The notes under the pieces: model-generated
What the model saw: only the letters and a program-made list of their open reading frames with translations
Databases searched by the model: none
What the model was told of the DNA's origin: nothing
Position numbers and translations under genes: made by a program
Source: Natronobacterium haloterrestre
Lineage (GTDB): Archaea > Halobacteriota > Halobacteria > Halobacteriales > Natrialbaceae
Length of the DNA stretch: 64,000 bases
Direction of reading: 5' to 3'
NCBI RefSeq assembly: GCF_900112205.1
Contig: NZ_FOKW01000002.1
Coordinates: forward strand, 124,001-188,000
In this document: one piece after another, positions 34,082-43,113 of the stretch
How positions within the stretch are numbered: position 1 is the stretch's first letter
Layout of the letters: each line of letters starts with the position of its first letter

Positions 34082-35320
34082 ATGGCAGGAAATCAACAAC
34101 CGGAGGTGAACATCGGGCTCGTCGGTCACGTCGACCACGGCAAGACCACGCTGGTCCAGGCTCTCAGCGGCTCGTGGACCGACCAGCACAGCGAGGAGAT
34201 GAAACGCGGCATCTCCATCAGGCTCGGCTACGCGGACGCCACGTTCCGCCACTGCGAGGGCCTCGACGAACCCGAGTGTTACACCATCGCCGAGAAGTGT
34301 CCGGACGGCTCGGAGAGCGAGCCGCTACGGACCGTATCGTTCGTCGACGCGCCGGGACACGAGACGCTGATGGCGACGATGCTGTCCGGTGCCTCGCTGA
34401 TGGACGGGGCCGTGCTCGTGATCAGCGCGAACGAACCCGTTCCCCAGCCCCAGACCGAAGAGCACCTCATGGCGCTGGACATCATCGGCATCGACAACAT
34501 CGTCATCGCCCAGAACAAGGTCGACCTCGTCAGCGGCGATCAGGCCCGGCAAAACTACGAGGAGATCCAGGAGTTCGTCGAGGGGACCGTCGCCGAGGAC
34601 GCGCCGGTCGTCCCCGTCTCCGCGGGCCAGGAGGTCAACCTCGATCTGCTGATGCAGGCCATCGAGGAGGAGATCCCCACGCCCGAACGCGATCCCGACA
34701 CCGATCCGCGGATGCACGTCGCCCGGAGCTTCGACATCAACAAGCCCGGCACGACCGCCGACGACCTCGCCGGCGGCGTCCTCGGGGGCAGCCTCGTCCA
34801 GGGCGAACTCGAGGTCGGCGACGAGATCGAGATCCGTCCCGGCCGCGAGGTCGAGCGGGGCGGCCAGACCGAGTACGTCCCCATCGAGACGACGATCCGG
34901 TCGCTCCAGGCCGGCGGTAAGGACGTCGACGCCGCGACGCCGGGCGGCCTGCTCGGCGTCGGTACCGGCCTCGACCCGTCGCTGACGAAAGGCGACGCGC
35001 TGGCCGGCCGACTGGCCGGTCCCGCGGGGTCGCTGCCGCCCACCTGGGACGGCTTCACGATGGACGTCGACCTGCTCGACCGCGTCGTCGGCACCGACGG
35101 CGAGGAAGGCGAGGTCGAGGAGATCAGCACGGGCGAGCCCCTGATGATGACCGTCGGCACCGCCACGACCGTCGGCGCGGTCACCAGCGCCCGCGAAGGG
35201 GAGTGTGAAGTCAATCTCAAACGTCCCGTCGCGGCCGAACCCGGCGCGAAGATCGCGATCAACCGCCGGATCGGCGCGCGCTGGCGACTGATCGGGCTCG
35301 GCACGCTCAAGGAGACGTAA
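34082..35320 (+). CDS. eif2g: Translation initiation factor aIF2, gamma subunit
   Basis: The 412-residue GTPase carries the initiator Met-tRNA to the ribosome as the core of aIF2. The motifs are G1 GHVDHGKTT (about 15-23), G3 DAPGHE (about 92-97) and G4 NKVD (about 144-147), followed by two beta-barrel domains. The zinc-knuckle loop near 60-80 has only three Cys ([16 protein letters not shown]), whereas most archaeal aIF2-gamma have two CxxC pairs. It heads a tight operon with the PIN nuclease, rpoE1, spt4 and dephospho-CoA kinase genes. The beta and alpha subunits are not in the window. Confidence 0.96.
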   Translation: MAGNQQPEVNIGLVGHVDHGKTTLVQALSGSWTDQHSEEMKRGISIRLGYADATFRHCEGLDEPECYTIAEKCPDGSESEPLRTVSFVDAPGHETLMATMLSGASLMDGAVLVISANEPVPQPQTEEHLMALDIIGIDNIVIAQNKVDLVSGDQARQNYEEIQEFVEGTVAEDAPVVPVSAGQEVNLDLLMQAIEEEIPTPERDPDTDPRMHVARSFDINKPGTTADDLAGGVLGGSLVQGELEVGDEIEIRPGREVERGGQTEYVPIETTIRSLQAGGKDVDAATPGGLLGVGTGLDPSLTKGDALAGRLAGPAGSLPPTWDGFTMDVDLLDRVVGTDGEEGEVEEISTGEPLMMTVGTATTVGAVTSAREGECEVNLKRPVAAEPGAKIAINRRIGARWRLIGLGTLKET

Positions 35321-35333
35321 CACGGGACGACGA

Positions 35334-35732
35334 ATGAGTACGCAGGGCCGGACGCGGGTCGCACTCGATACGAGCGCGCTGATGATGCCGGTCGAACTGG
35401 ACGTGCGGCTGTTCGACGAACTCGAGCGACTCCTCGACTCGTTCGAGCCGACCGCACCACAGGCCGTCCTCGAGGAACTGCGCCGCCTCTCGGAGAAGGG
35501 CGGACGGGAGGGGACGGCCGCGACCGTCGGCCGCGACCTCGCGACCGAGCGCTGTCTCGTCGTCGACACGGAAGCGTCGTACGCGGACGACGCCCTGGTC
35601 GAACTCGCCCGCGAGGGGGCGGTCGACTACGTCGTCACGAACGATCGCCCGCTGCGTGACCGTGTGCTCGAGGCGAACGTACCGGTAATTGCATTACGCG
35701 GGAGAAACAAGTTAGCGATCACTCAACCATAG
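35334..35732 (+). CDS. PIN-domain nuclease (Fcf1/Utp23- or VapC9-like)
   Basis: This 132-residue single PIN domain has the acidic residues in order: Asp near 13 (ALDTSALM), Glu in the EELRRL region (about 48), Asp near 86 and Asp near 104 (TNDRPLRDR). The stand-alone archaeal form between aIF2-gamma and rpoE1 is conserved in many archaea and is related to the eukaryotic rRNA-processing Fcf1/Utp23 group, so an RNA-processing role is more likely than a toxin role. No antitoxin is next to it. It lies 13 bases after the aIF2-gamma stop and 1 base before rpoE1. Confidence 0.9.
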   Translation: MSTQGRTRVALDTSALMMPVELDVRLFDELERLLDSFEPTAPQAVLEELRRLSEKGGREGTAATVGRDLATERCLVVDTEASYADDALVELAREGAVDYVVTNDRPLRDRVLEANVPVIALRGRNKLAITQP

Positions 35733-35733
35733 A

Positions 35734-36309
35734 ATGTACAAACGGGTCAGACTGAAGGACACGGTAGAAGTACCGCCGGAGGAGCTCGGCGACGTCTCGC
35801 CGGACCTCGTGAAGCGACTGCTGCAGGACAAACTCGAGGGACGCATGGACGAGGAGGTGGGAAGCGTCGTCTCCGTCACCGAGGTCCACGACATCGGTGA
35901 GGGGACGGTGCTGCCCAACGAACCCGGCGTCTACTACGAAGCCGACTTCGACGCCGTCACCTTCGACCCGCAGATGCAGGAAGTCGTCGACGGCACGGTC
36001 GTCGAAGTCGTCGAGTTCGGCGCCTTCGTCGGCATCGGACCGGTCGACGGCCTGCTGCACGTCTCCCAGATCAGCGACGAGTACCTCGCCTTCGACGGCG
36101 AGAACCAGCAGCTCGCCTCGAACGAGTCCAACCGCACGCTGGCGGTCGACGATGCGGTCCGCGCCCGAATCGTCACCAAGAGCATCGACGAGCGCAACCC
36201 CCGCGACTCGAAGATCGGCCTCACGGCGAAACAGCCCGGCCTGGGCAAACACGGCTGGCTCGAGGAAGAACACGAAAAGCGGGAAGCAACCGCGACCGAA
36301 GGTGAATAA
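35734..36309 (+). CDS. rpoE1: DNA-directed RNA polymerase subunit E' (Rpo7/RpoE1)
   Basis: The 191-residue Rpo7 subunit forms the polymerase stalk with Rpo4. The N-terminal tip domain (MYKRVRLKDTVEVPPEELG) is followed by an S1/OB domain from about 83 (VVDGTVVEVVEFGAFVGIGPVDGLLHVSQISDEY), which contacts the exiting RNA. The acidic tail (EEEHEKREATATEGE) is usual in halophiles. It starts one base after the PIN gene and ends two bases before spt4, so it sits in one transcript. Confidence 0.96.
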   Translation: MYKRVRLKDTVEVPPEELGDVSPDLVKRLLQDKLEGRMDEEVGSVVSVTEVHDIGEGTVLPNEPGVYYEADFDAVTFDPQMQEVVDGTVVEVVEFGAFVGIGPVDGLLHVSQISDEYLAFDGENQQLASNESNRTLAVDDAVRARIVTKSIDERNPRDSKIGLTAKQPGLGKHGWLEEEHEKREATATEGE

Positions 36310-36311
36310 CC

Positions 36312-36509
36312 ATGGCATCCGATCGTCTCGTCTGTCGCGAGTGTCACCGCGTCAACGAACCGGACAACGAAACCTGCGACGCGTGTAACTCCTCCTCGCT
36401 GACCGAGGACTGGGCCGGCTACGTCGTCATCGCCCATCCCGAGGACAGCGAGATCGCGACGGAAATGCAGATCACCGAACCCGGCGCGTACGCGCTGAAG
36501 GTCCGCTGA
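36312..36509 (+). CDS. spt4: Transcription elongation factor Spt4 (RpoE2)
   Basis: The 65-residue zinc-ribbon protein has CRECHRVNEPDNETCDACN (two CxxC pairs at about 8-11 and 23-26) and the DWAGYVVIAHPEDSEIATEM segment of Spt4. It pairs with Spt5 to hold the polymerase on the template. It was once named subunit E''. It lies directly after rpoE1, as in most Euryarchaea. Confidence 0.96.
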   Translation: MASDRLVCRECHRVNEPDNETCDACNSSSLTEDWAGYVVIAHPEDSEIATEMQITEPGAYALKVR

Positions 36510-36515
36510 CCCGCC

Positions 36516-37154
36516 GTGACGAGCGACGAACCCGACGACGCCGACCGCGACCGCGGCGGCGACGAGGACGCGAGCGCGACCGACGTGTCCGGGCCCGGAG
36601 CGACCGACGTCGTCTCCGATCCGGCCGACCAGCTACTCGTGTTGCCCGACGACCTGCGGAGCGAACTCAAAGAGCCGCTGGGGCCGATCGAGACCGACGC
36701 GGACGCCCTGCTCGAGGACGTCGGCGAGCCGCTGATCGCGGTCGGTGACGTCGTCACTTACCACCTGCTCGAGGCCGACTGCCGTCCCGACGTCGCCCTC
36801 GTCGACGAGCGCACCGAACGCGAGACCGTCGACGAGGAGATCCGGGACACCGTCACCGAAGGCACAAGCCTCGAGGCCGTGAACCCGCCCGCCGAGATCA
36901 CCGAGGACGTGGTCTGGGCGCTCTGTGAAGCCCTCGAGCGGATGGAGCCGACGACGATCCTGGTCGACGGCGAGGAGGACCTGGTCGTCTTGCCGGCGAT
37001 CGTTGCCGCGCCCCTCGGTGCGAGCGTCGTCTACGGCCAGCCCGGCGAGGGGATGGTCCACGTCCGGGTGACCGAAGAGGTCCGCGAGGAGGTCCGGGAC
37101 CTGCTCGACCGGTTCGACGGCGACCGCGAGCGGTTCTGGACGCTACTCGAGTGA
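36516..37154 (+). CDS. GTP-dependent dephospho-CoA kinase (DUF359)
   Basis: The 212-residue protein has an acidic leader (about 1-32) and the DUF359 core: [90 protein letters not shown]. This archaeal enzyme catalyses the last step of CoA synthesis with GTP. The start is GTG at 36516, six bases after spt4. Its place at the end of the transcription/translation operon is conserved in Euryarchaea. Confidence 0.93.
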   Translation: [212 protein letters not shown]

Positions 37155-37193
37155 TTCTTCCGTCCGTTCTCCGGCAGCGGTCCGTTCGACAGG

Positions 37194-37201
37194 ATATTTA
37201 T
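37194..37201 (+). promoter_or_regulatory. TATA box of the geranylgeranyl reductase gene
   Basis: ATATTTAT is centred about 27 bases before the ATG at 37225. This favours 37225 over the in-frame GTG at 37210. Confidence 0.7.
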
Positions 37202-37224
37202 CGACCCAGGTGAACGTGACCGAC

Positions 37225-38322
37225 ATGTACGAGTACGATTTCGTCGTCGTCGGCGTCGGTCCCGCCGGCGCGCGCTTCTCCCGGCGGGCCGCCGAGAAGG
37301 GCTACGACGTGCTCGCCCTCGAGCAGGGGACCGTCGGCACGCCGCTTGCCTGTTCGGGCCACGTGAGCACCGACGTCTGGGAGTTTACCGGCCCCGGGGC
37401 CCGCGCGGAGCTCTTCCAGAACGAGATCTACGGCGCGCGGTTCCACGTCGGCGGGCCGCGAAGCGACGCCTACCCCTTCTACAAAGACGAGGTCGCCTCG
37501 AACGTCATCGACCGCGTCGGCCTCGACCGGCACCTCGCCGACCTGGCGCGGGAGGCCGGTGCCGACGTCCGCGAGGAACACACCGTCACCGAGGTTCGCG
37601 AACGCCGCGACCGCGTCGAGGTCGTCGCCAGCGGCCCCGATGACGTCTACACCTTCGAGGCGAAGATGGTCGCCGGCTGTGACGGCCCGCGCTCGAGGGT
37701 GCGGGACGAACTCGACCTGCCGGAACCGGACGAACTCCTCCACGGCGTACTCGCCTTTTCCGAGGAGGAGGACCACCAGGACTTCGTCGACGTCCACCTG
37801 ACCGCGCCGACGTTCTTCGCGTGGCGCATTCCGCGTGGCAATGCCGGCGTCGAGTACGGGCTCGCCGCGCCGCCGGGCGTCCAGGTGAACAAACACTTCG
37901 AGGAACTGATCGACGGCTACGAGGTCGACGTCTCCCATCGCTGCTCGGGCGCGATCCCGATCGGTCCCCCCGAGCGAGTGACCACCCGCCGGGGGTTCCT
38001 GCTCGGCGATGCGGCCGCTCAGACCAAGCCGTTCACCGGCGGCGGCATCCTCTATGGCATGACCTCGGCCGACCACGCCGCCCGCGAAATCGACCCCGAC
38101 CGGCCGACGACACTCGCGGCCTACGAACGCGCCTGGCGCGACGACATAGAGCGCGAGCAGTCGCTCGGCCACTGGCTCCGCCGGGCATACTCGCTGCCCG
38201 AACCGGTCCAGCGGATCGGCCTGGGGGCGTTGTCGGGGAAGATCGGGGTACACATGGACCGCCCGACCTCCTTGCTCTCGCGGGATCACCTCCGGGCGAT
38301 GATCTCCCGGGCCTTCCGCTGA
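37225..38322 (+). CDS. Geranylgeranyl reductase-family FAD oxidoreductase
   Basis: This 365-residue FAD enzyme saturates isoprenoid double bonds; in archaea the family reduces the geranylgeranyl chains of membrane lipids. The FAD-binding VVVGVGPAGARFSRRAAEKGYDVLALEQ is at about 6-33, the conserved Cys motif ACSGHVS near 42-48, the second FAD motif GDAAAQTKPFTGGGILYGM near 259-277 and a DGPR turn near 155-158. Whether it acts on phospholipid chains or on quinone or another prenyl group is not known. A leaderless start is fixed by the TATA box. Confidence 0.9.
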   Translation: MYEYDFVVVGVGPAGARFSRRAAEKGYDVLALEQGTVGTPLACSGHVSTDVWEFTGPGARAELFQNEIYGARFHVGGPRSDAYPFYKDEVASNVIDRVGLDRHLADLAREAGADVREEHTVTEVRERRDRVEVVASGPDDVYTFEAKMVAGCDGPRSRVRDELDLPEPDELLHGVLAFSEEEDHQDFVDVHLTAPTFFAWRIPRGNAGVEYGLAAPPGVQVNKHFEELIDGYEVDVSHRCSGAIPIGPPERVTTRRGFLLGDAAAQTKPFTGGGILYGMTSADHAAREIDPDRPTTLAAYERAWRDDIEREQSLGHWLRRAYSLPEPVQRIGLGALSGKIGVHMDRPTSLLSRDHLRAMISRAFR

Positions 38323-38368
38323 CGGCGAGCCGACAGACCGAAGGCTCCCGTCCGGGAACGAACGTCCG

Positions 38369-39820
38369 ATGACGGACGGTCGGAGCCGCCGCTGGCGTCG
38401 GATCGCGGTCGATCGCATCGCCGGGGCGCTCGAGCGCCTGGGGATCATCTCGAGCGACCGGTTCCGGCCGACGATGGACCTGGCCTGGCCCCGGATCGTC
38501 ACCGGGTTCGCGATCATGTCCAAGCAGACGGCCGACCTGGCGATGGTCGGGACGGCCGTCGGCATCGCGGGCACCGGCGGGATGGCCTTCGCGCTCGCGT
38601 ACTGGGAGATCGTGACGATGCTGGGGCTGGGGCTGGCCGGCGGCACCGTCAGCCTCGTCTCGCAGAACTACGGTGGGGAGGCGACCGACCGCGCCTCCCT
38701 TGTCGTGACCCAGAGCGTCCTGCTGGCGACGGCGATCGCACTGCCGCTTGTCGGCGCGTTCCTCCTGTTTGCCGAGCCGCTGATCGGCCTGTTCGACGCC
38801 GACCCGGCGCTCGTCGGACACGGGGCGACGTACCTGGTCTTCGTCGCGCCGGCCGTGCTGTTCGAACTGCTGAACCTCATCGCCAGCCGGACCTACACCG
38901 GCGTCGGCGACACGTACACGGAGATGGTCGCCCGCGCCGGGGGAGCGGTGTTGAACATCGTCCTCAGCGCCGCCTTCATCTTCGGCCTCGGCATGGGCGT
39001 CGCTGGCGCGGGACTCGGGACGACCCTGTCGACGGGGTTCGTCACCCTCGTCCTCGGCTGGGGGATGAGCGGGCGATCGTACGGCCGCCTCGGGATGGAG
39101 CCCAGTCCGGTGCCGATCACGCGCTCGGGGCCCTGGGTCGAACCGGGGCTGGCGAAGCAGTTGGTCGAGATTTCGACGCCCGAGATCGGCCGCCGGCTGG
39201 CCCAGGGGGTCGCCGTCTTCCCGCTGCTGTGGATCGCCGCCGCCTTCGGGCCGGTCGTCGTGACCGCGGTCGAGGTCGGTCGCCGGATCCGCGGGCTCAT
39301 CAACAGCATCAACTGGGGACTGTCGCTGGCCGCGAGTTCGCTCGTGGGACAGCGACTCGGAGCCAACGAGGAGGACGAGGCCGGCGCGTTCGGCGCGGCC
39401 ATCGTCCGGCTGTCGGTCCTGATCTACGCCGCGGCCGGCCTCCTGGTGATCGCCTTCGCGGAACCGATCGCCGGGCTATTCGTCGCCGACCCGGGCGAGA
39501 TCGCCCAGGCCGCGGTCTTCGTCGCCGTCGGCGCGGTCAGCGCGGTCGGCTACGGGATCGACGGGGCCGCCGCGGGCGCGCTGCTGGGGGCCGGCGACAC
39601 GCGACTGCCGTTCGTCGCCTCCCTGGTCGGCCGCTACGTCTTCGCGCTTCCGGCGGCCGCCATCGGTCTCGTCACGCCGCTTGGCGTCGGCGGACTCTAT
39701 CTCGCCTTCCTGCTCGAGACCTACGTCCCCGGCGGGATCAACTACTGGCTGTTCCGGCGCGGCCGCTGGAAGGCGGTGAGTCGGAAGTATCGGCCGTCGA
39801 CGGACGCGGAGTCGGGGTGA
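38369..39820 (+). CDS. MATE-family efflux transporter
   Basis: The 483-residue MATE protein has about twelve membrane helices in two halves. Family features include TMDLAWPRIVTGFAIMSKQTADLAMVG near 35-61, a repeated PxxxE-type segment and GAVLNIVLSAAFIFGLGMGVAGAGLGT. A cytoplasmic basic N-terminus precedes the first helix. It should export cationic drugs or metabolites using a Na+ or H+ gradient. It begins 46 bases after the geranylgeranyl reductase gene and may be co-transcribed with it. The substrate is unknown. Confidence 0.92.
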   Translation: MTDGRSRRWRRIAVDRIAGALERLGIISSDRFRPTMDLAWPRIVTGFAIMSKQTADLAMVGTAVGIAGTGGMAFALAYWEIVTMLGLGLAGGTVSLVSQNYGGEATDRASLVVTQSVLLATAIALPLVGAFLLFAEPLIGLFDADPALVGHGATYLVFVAPAVLFELLNLIASRTYTGVGDTYTEMVARAGGAVLNIVLSAAFIFGLGMGVAGAGLGTTLSTGFVTLVLGWGMSGRSYGRLGMEPSPVPITRSGPWVEPGLAKQLVEISTPEIGRRLAQGVAVFPLLWIAAAFGPVVVTAVEVGRRIRGLINSINWGLSLAASSLVGQRLGANEEDEAGAFGAAIVRLSVLIYAAAGLLVIAFAEPIAGLFVADPGEIAQAAVFVAVGAVSAVGYGIDGAAAGALLGAGDTRLPFVASLVGRYVFALPAAAIGLVTPLGVGGLYLAFLLETYVPGGINYWLFRRGRWKAVSRKYRPSTDAESG

Positions 39821-39832
39821 CGGAGCCCAGCG

Positions 39833-41275
39833 TCAGTCACTGCTTGCCGGCGTAACGCCCCCGTTCGCGCCGAACAGGTTCTCCGGGTCGTACTCCGTCT
39901 TCAGTTCGACCAGGCGCTCGTGGTTGTCGCCGAAGCGCCGCCTCGCGGGATCCTCGTTCATTCCGGGGAAGTTTCCGTACCCCCCGGAGGCAACCGCCAG
40001 CCGCTCGGCTTCGGCGATCCCCTCGCGGCCCCACGCCACGTTCGCCTCGTCGTCGGCCGCCTCCTCCCAGTTCGCCTCGAAGTTGAGCATGAACGGCTTG
40101 TCGCGGTGGCTGAACGCCGTTGCGTCCGGGGCGACCTCCTCGATGGCGCCGCCGAGGTGCCACAGGTCGACCGTCGAGAAGGCGGAGGGGGCGGCCTCGT
40201 TGTACCGGATCATCAGGTCGACGACCTCGTCGGTGACCTCGGTCAGGAAGACCGACTTCCAGTAGTAGCGCAACCCGTCGGGGTAGTCCTCGTCGAGCAT
40301 CGACTGCAGGTCGACGTACGGCATCGGGCCGCTGAAGTCGGCGATCGCAATCCCCTCCCCGTCGTCGCCCTCGAGCAGCGGCCCGAAGACGTCGGTCGCG
40401 TCCTCGGGGTCGCCGCGGTAACAGCCGAACACTGCAAACGCCGGCGCTCCCCGGGTCTCCTCGGGGAACTCCTCGATCTCCGGAACGTGAGCGGTGAACG
40501 CGATGACCGAGGCCTCCCGGGGCGCATCGGCCGTCCACTCGCGGTACCGGGCCATCACCGCCGCCGTGTCGTCGCCGTGGAACCACGCGAAGAGGGCGTA
40601 GACCTCGGGGCCGACCTCGTGGAGTTCGTACTCGAACGAGGTGACGACGCCGAGACCGCCCCCGCCCCCGCGGATGCCCCAGAACAGGTCCTCGTTTCTC
40701 TCCGCGCTGGCGGTACGCACTTGCCCGTCTGCGGTGACGACGTCGACGCTCGTCAGATTGTCCAGGGACAGGCCGTACTGCCGGCTCAGATGACCGTACC
40801 CCCCGTTCAGCGTCAGTCCGGCGACGCCCGTTTCGGAGACGACGCCGAGCGGCGTCGCGAGCGCGAAGCGTTGCGTCTCCCGGTCGACGTCCCCCAGCGT
40901 CGCCCCGCCCTCGACGCGCACCGTCCCGTCCTCGCGGTCGACGCGGACGGCGTTCATCTCCGAGAGGTCGACGACGAGTCCGCCGTCGCAGACGGCCGTC
41001 CCCGCGACGTTGTGTCCGCCGCCCCTGACGGCGACGGGCAGTCCCTCCTCGCGGGCGAACGTCACCGCTTCGACGACGTCGGCGACGCCGGTACACCGAA
41101 CGACGATCGCGGGATACCTGTCGATCATGCCGTTCCAGAGCCGGCGGACGTCCCCGTAGGCCGGATCTCCGGGGAGTACTACGTCCCCGGCGACCGCAGT
41201 CTCGAGCGAGCGTACTGCATCGCGGGGAATCCTCGAGAGCGTTTCCTCACCTGGCGATTCATCGGTCGTTGCCAT
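39833..41275 (-). CDS. FAD-binding oxidoreductase (BBE-like)
   Basis: This 480-residue enzyme belongs to the vanillyl-alcohol/berberine-bridge group: the FAD-binding PP-loop is RGGGHNVAGTAVCDGG (about 84-99), with the His in GGGHN that carries 8-alpha-linked FAD in relatives. The BBE tail NLFGANGGVTP closes the protein. Bicovalent members also have a Cys in a GLTCDNL motif; here it reads GLSLDNL, so the flavin is probably held by one bond only. The substrate is unknown. It is convergent with the MATE gene, with 12 bases between the stops. Confidence 0.88.
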   Translation of the reverse strand: MATTDESPGEETLSRIPRDAVRSLETAVAGDVVLPGDPAYGDVRRLWNGMIDRYPAIVVRCTGVADVVEAVTFAREEGLPVAVRGGGHNVAGTAVCDGGLVVDLSEMNAVRVDREDGTVRVEGGATLGDVDRETQRFALATPLGVVSETGVAGLTLNGGYGHLSRQYGLSLDNLTSVDVVTADGQVRTASAERNEDLFWGIRGGGGGLGVVTSFEYELHEVGPEVYALFAWFHGDDTAAVMARYREWTADAPREASVIAFTAHVPEIEEFPEETRGAPAFAVFGCYRGDPEDATDVFGPLLEGDDGEGIAIADFSGPMPYVDLQSMLDEDYPDGLRYYWKSVFLTEVTDEVVDLMIRYNEAAPSAFSTVDLWHLGGAIEEVAPDATAFSHRDKPFMLNFEANWEEAADDEANVAWGREGIAEAERLAVASGGYGNFPGMNEDPARRRFGDNHERLVELKTEYDPENLFGANGGVTPASSD

Positions 41276-41490
41276 GGTATAGCTACGCGCCCATCCAAAA
41301 TATAGCGCATCTACGGGTTTCGTGACGGTCAGTTATTCGGTCCGCTCGGAGGCGACGGTCGCGTTCGCTGTCCGTGCCCATTGCTCGCCGACCTCGCTCG
41401 CGGACCGTGATCTCCAGATGACGCCTGCTGGAGCGACTATCGACACGGGGCTAGCAAGAGGAACGACAATGGATCGCCGGCGGCGGGGCG
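41276..41490. other. Intergenic region between an FAD oxidase and a hypothetical gene
   Basis: 215 bases with no credible gene. The part next to 41276 is AT-rich (ATATTTTGG on the minus strand near 41294-41303) and probably holds the promoter of the FAD oxidoreductase. Confidence 0.4.
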
Positions 41491-41898
41491 TCACTCCGTC
41501 CCGACGATTCCGCAGGCGACCCCTTCGGGCTCGACCAGTTCCGTCCCGTCGACGGCGTCGGGAGCGAGCAACAGGACGGTGTCGTCGGGCATTCCCTCGT
41601 CGACGTGAATCGGGTGACCGAGGCGCTTCTCGCACGCCTCGAGGGGGTCGTCCTCGTTCTCGGTCCCCGCCGAGAGCCGATCGGCGTTCGCCTCCGAGAG
41701 AACGAACACGGGTTCCGTCGTCCCGGACGTCACGTCGCCCTCGAAGGCCTCGACCAGCGTCGTCAGCGACTCGAGGTCGACGGCACCGAGCGACCGGATC
41801 GTCACGCGTTCGGTGTCGGAGCCGGGTGCTTCGGCCGACTGGGTGCGGACTCGTTCGGCGAGGTCCTCGAGATTGGCGTCGTCGATGCTGTCGTTCAT
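41491..41898 (-). CDS. Acidic protein of unknown function
   Basis: The 135-residue protein is very acidic. It has two predicted alpha/beta parts: VTIRSLGAVDLESLTTLVEAFEG (about 32-54) and PVFVLSEANADRLSAG (about 62-77). The closing segment DTVLLLAPDAVDGTELVEPEGVACGIV is regular and hydrophobic, which suggests a folded domain. It has three Cys, two near the end. It is not recognised. It begins 60 bases from the stop of the YgfZ-like gene on the same strand and could be co-transcribed. Confidence 0.6.
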   Translation of the reverse strand: MNDSIDDANLEDLAERVRTQSAEAPGSDTERVTIRSLGAVDLESLTTLVEAFEGDVTSGTTEPVFVLSEANADRLSAGTENEDDPLEACEKRLGHPIHVDEGMPDDTVLLLAPDAVDGTELVEPEGVACGIVGTE

Positions 41899-41958
41899 AC
41901 GGACGTTCGAACCCGGACGGCCGTCAGGACCGGGCCGGCGGCTTCCGGCCCCGTCCCG

Positions 41959-43074
41959 TCACTCGTAGGTCGGCAGCCGACCCGACCGATCCGACCCCTC
42001 GTAGAACGGCAATTCGGTCCGAGTCGCCGGCACCTCCTCGCCGCCGACCCGCACCGTCAGGTCGTCGCTCTCGAGGCCGTAGTCGACGACCGCGAGCGCG
42101 ATGGTCTCCTCGAGCAGCGGGCTCTCTCCGGCGCGGGTGACCTCGCCGACGGAGGCGTCGCCGTCGAAGACGGCCGCGCCGGAGTCGGGGACTGGCTCCT
42201 CGCCGGATTCCGCTTCCATTTCGTCGGCGAGGGTCAGTCCGACCAACTGGCGGCTCGGCTGCCCGCGGTTCTCGACGCGGGAGACCACTTCCTGGCCGAC
42301 GTAACAGCCCTTCTCGAAGTCCAGGGCGTTCCGTAACCCGAGGACGTTCGGGATCTCGCCCTCGAGTTCGGTGTCGAACAGGGGCGTCCCGGCCTCGAGA
42401 CAGAGGGAGTCCCAGGTCCGGTAGCCGAAGGGGGCCGCGTTCAGCCCCTGGTTGAGGAGGACGTCGTAGACGGCTTCGGCGTCGGCGGCGGCGCAGATCA
42501 CCTCGTAGCCCTCCTCGCCCGCGAGCGCGTCGGTCCGGACGACGGTCACGCCGGAGTCGCCCATCGATCCACGGACGAACGAGAGTCGGTCCTCGGGCGA
42601 GGCGGCCCCGTTGAGGACGCTCGCGACCTTCTCGGTAGCCTGGGGGCCGTGAATCCCGAAGATCGCGTAGTCGTCCGTTGCGACCCGAATCTCGACGTCC
42701 TGGATGAACACCTTCTCGGACCACTCCTCGGCCAGCGGCTCGGCCTTCCGGGGCGGGACGAAGAGCAAGAGCCGCTCGCCGGCGTTGTAGACGTACAGTT
42801 CGACCTCGATCCCGCCCTGGGGCTCGAGGACGAGCGCGTAACAGCCCTGTCCGTCCTCGTCGGGGACGCGGTTCGAGACCACGTTGTCGACGTACTCGAG
42901 GCGGTCGTCGCCCTCCACGACGACCACGCCGTAGATCATTTCGATCAGGCCGACGCCGTTGCGGACCGCACGGTGGGTCCGCTCGGGCCGGCCGAAGTGT
43001 TCGACGACGGTCCGGTCGCCCCGTTCGCCGAACGTCGCGCCGTGGTCCTCGTGGATCGACTCGATGACGCTCAT
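41959..43074 (-). CDS. YgfZ/GcvT-like folate-binding protein
   Basis: The 371-residue protein has the GcvT aminomethyltransferase fold and the YgfZ signature KGCYVGQEVVSRVENRG (about 269-285), with the conserved Cys. YgfZ proteins bind tetrahydrofolate and help repair or build iron-sulfur clusters; GcvT proteins break down glycine. The K-G-C-Y-x-G-Q-E motif speaks for YgfZ. No glycine-cleavage partner gene (gcvP, gcvH) is adjacent, which supports this. Its length is close to that of GcvT. Confidence 0.88.
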   Translation of the reverse strand: MSVIESIHEDHGATFGERGDRTVVEHFGRPERTHRAVRNGVGLIEMIYGVVVVEGDDRLEYVDNVVSNRVPDEDGQGCYALVLEPQGGIEVELYVYNAGERLLLFVPPRKAEPLAEEWSEKVFIQDVEIRVATDDYAIFGIHGPQATEKVASVLNGAASPEDRLSFVRGSMGDSGVTVVRTDALAGEEGYEVICAAADAEAVYDVLLNQGLNAAPFGYRTWDSLCLEAGTPLFDTELEGEIPNVLGLRNALDFEKGCYVGQEVVSRVENRGQPSRQLVGLTLADEMEAESGEEPVPDSGAAVFDGDASVGEVTRAGESPLLEETIALAVVDYGLESDDLTVRVGGEEVPATRTELPFYEGSDRSGRLPTYE

Positions 43075-43113
43075 GCCTCCAGTCAGGAGCCTGAGCGTAT
43101 CAGGCGTTTCGAT

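Noticed and set aside
35334-35732. PIN protein as a VapC toxin of a toxin-antitoxin pair
   Set aside because: No antitoxin is adjacent and the gene sits in the conserved aIF2-gamma/rpoE operon, which fits an RNA-processing PIN protein.
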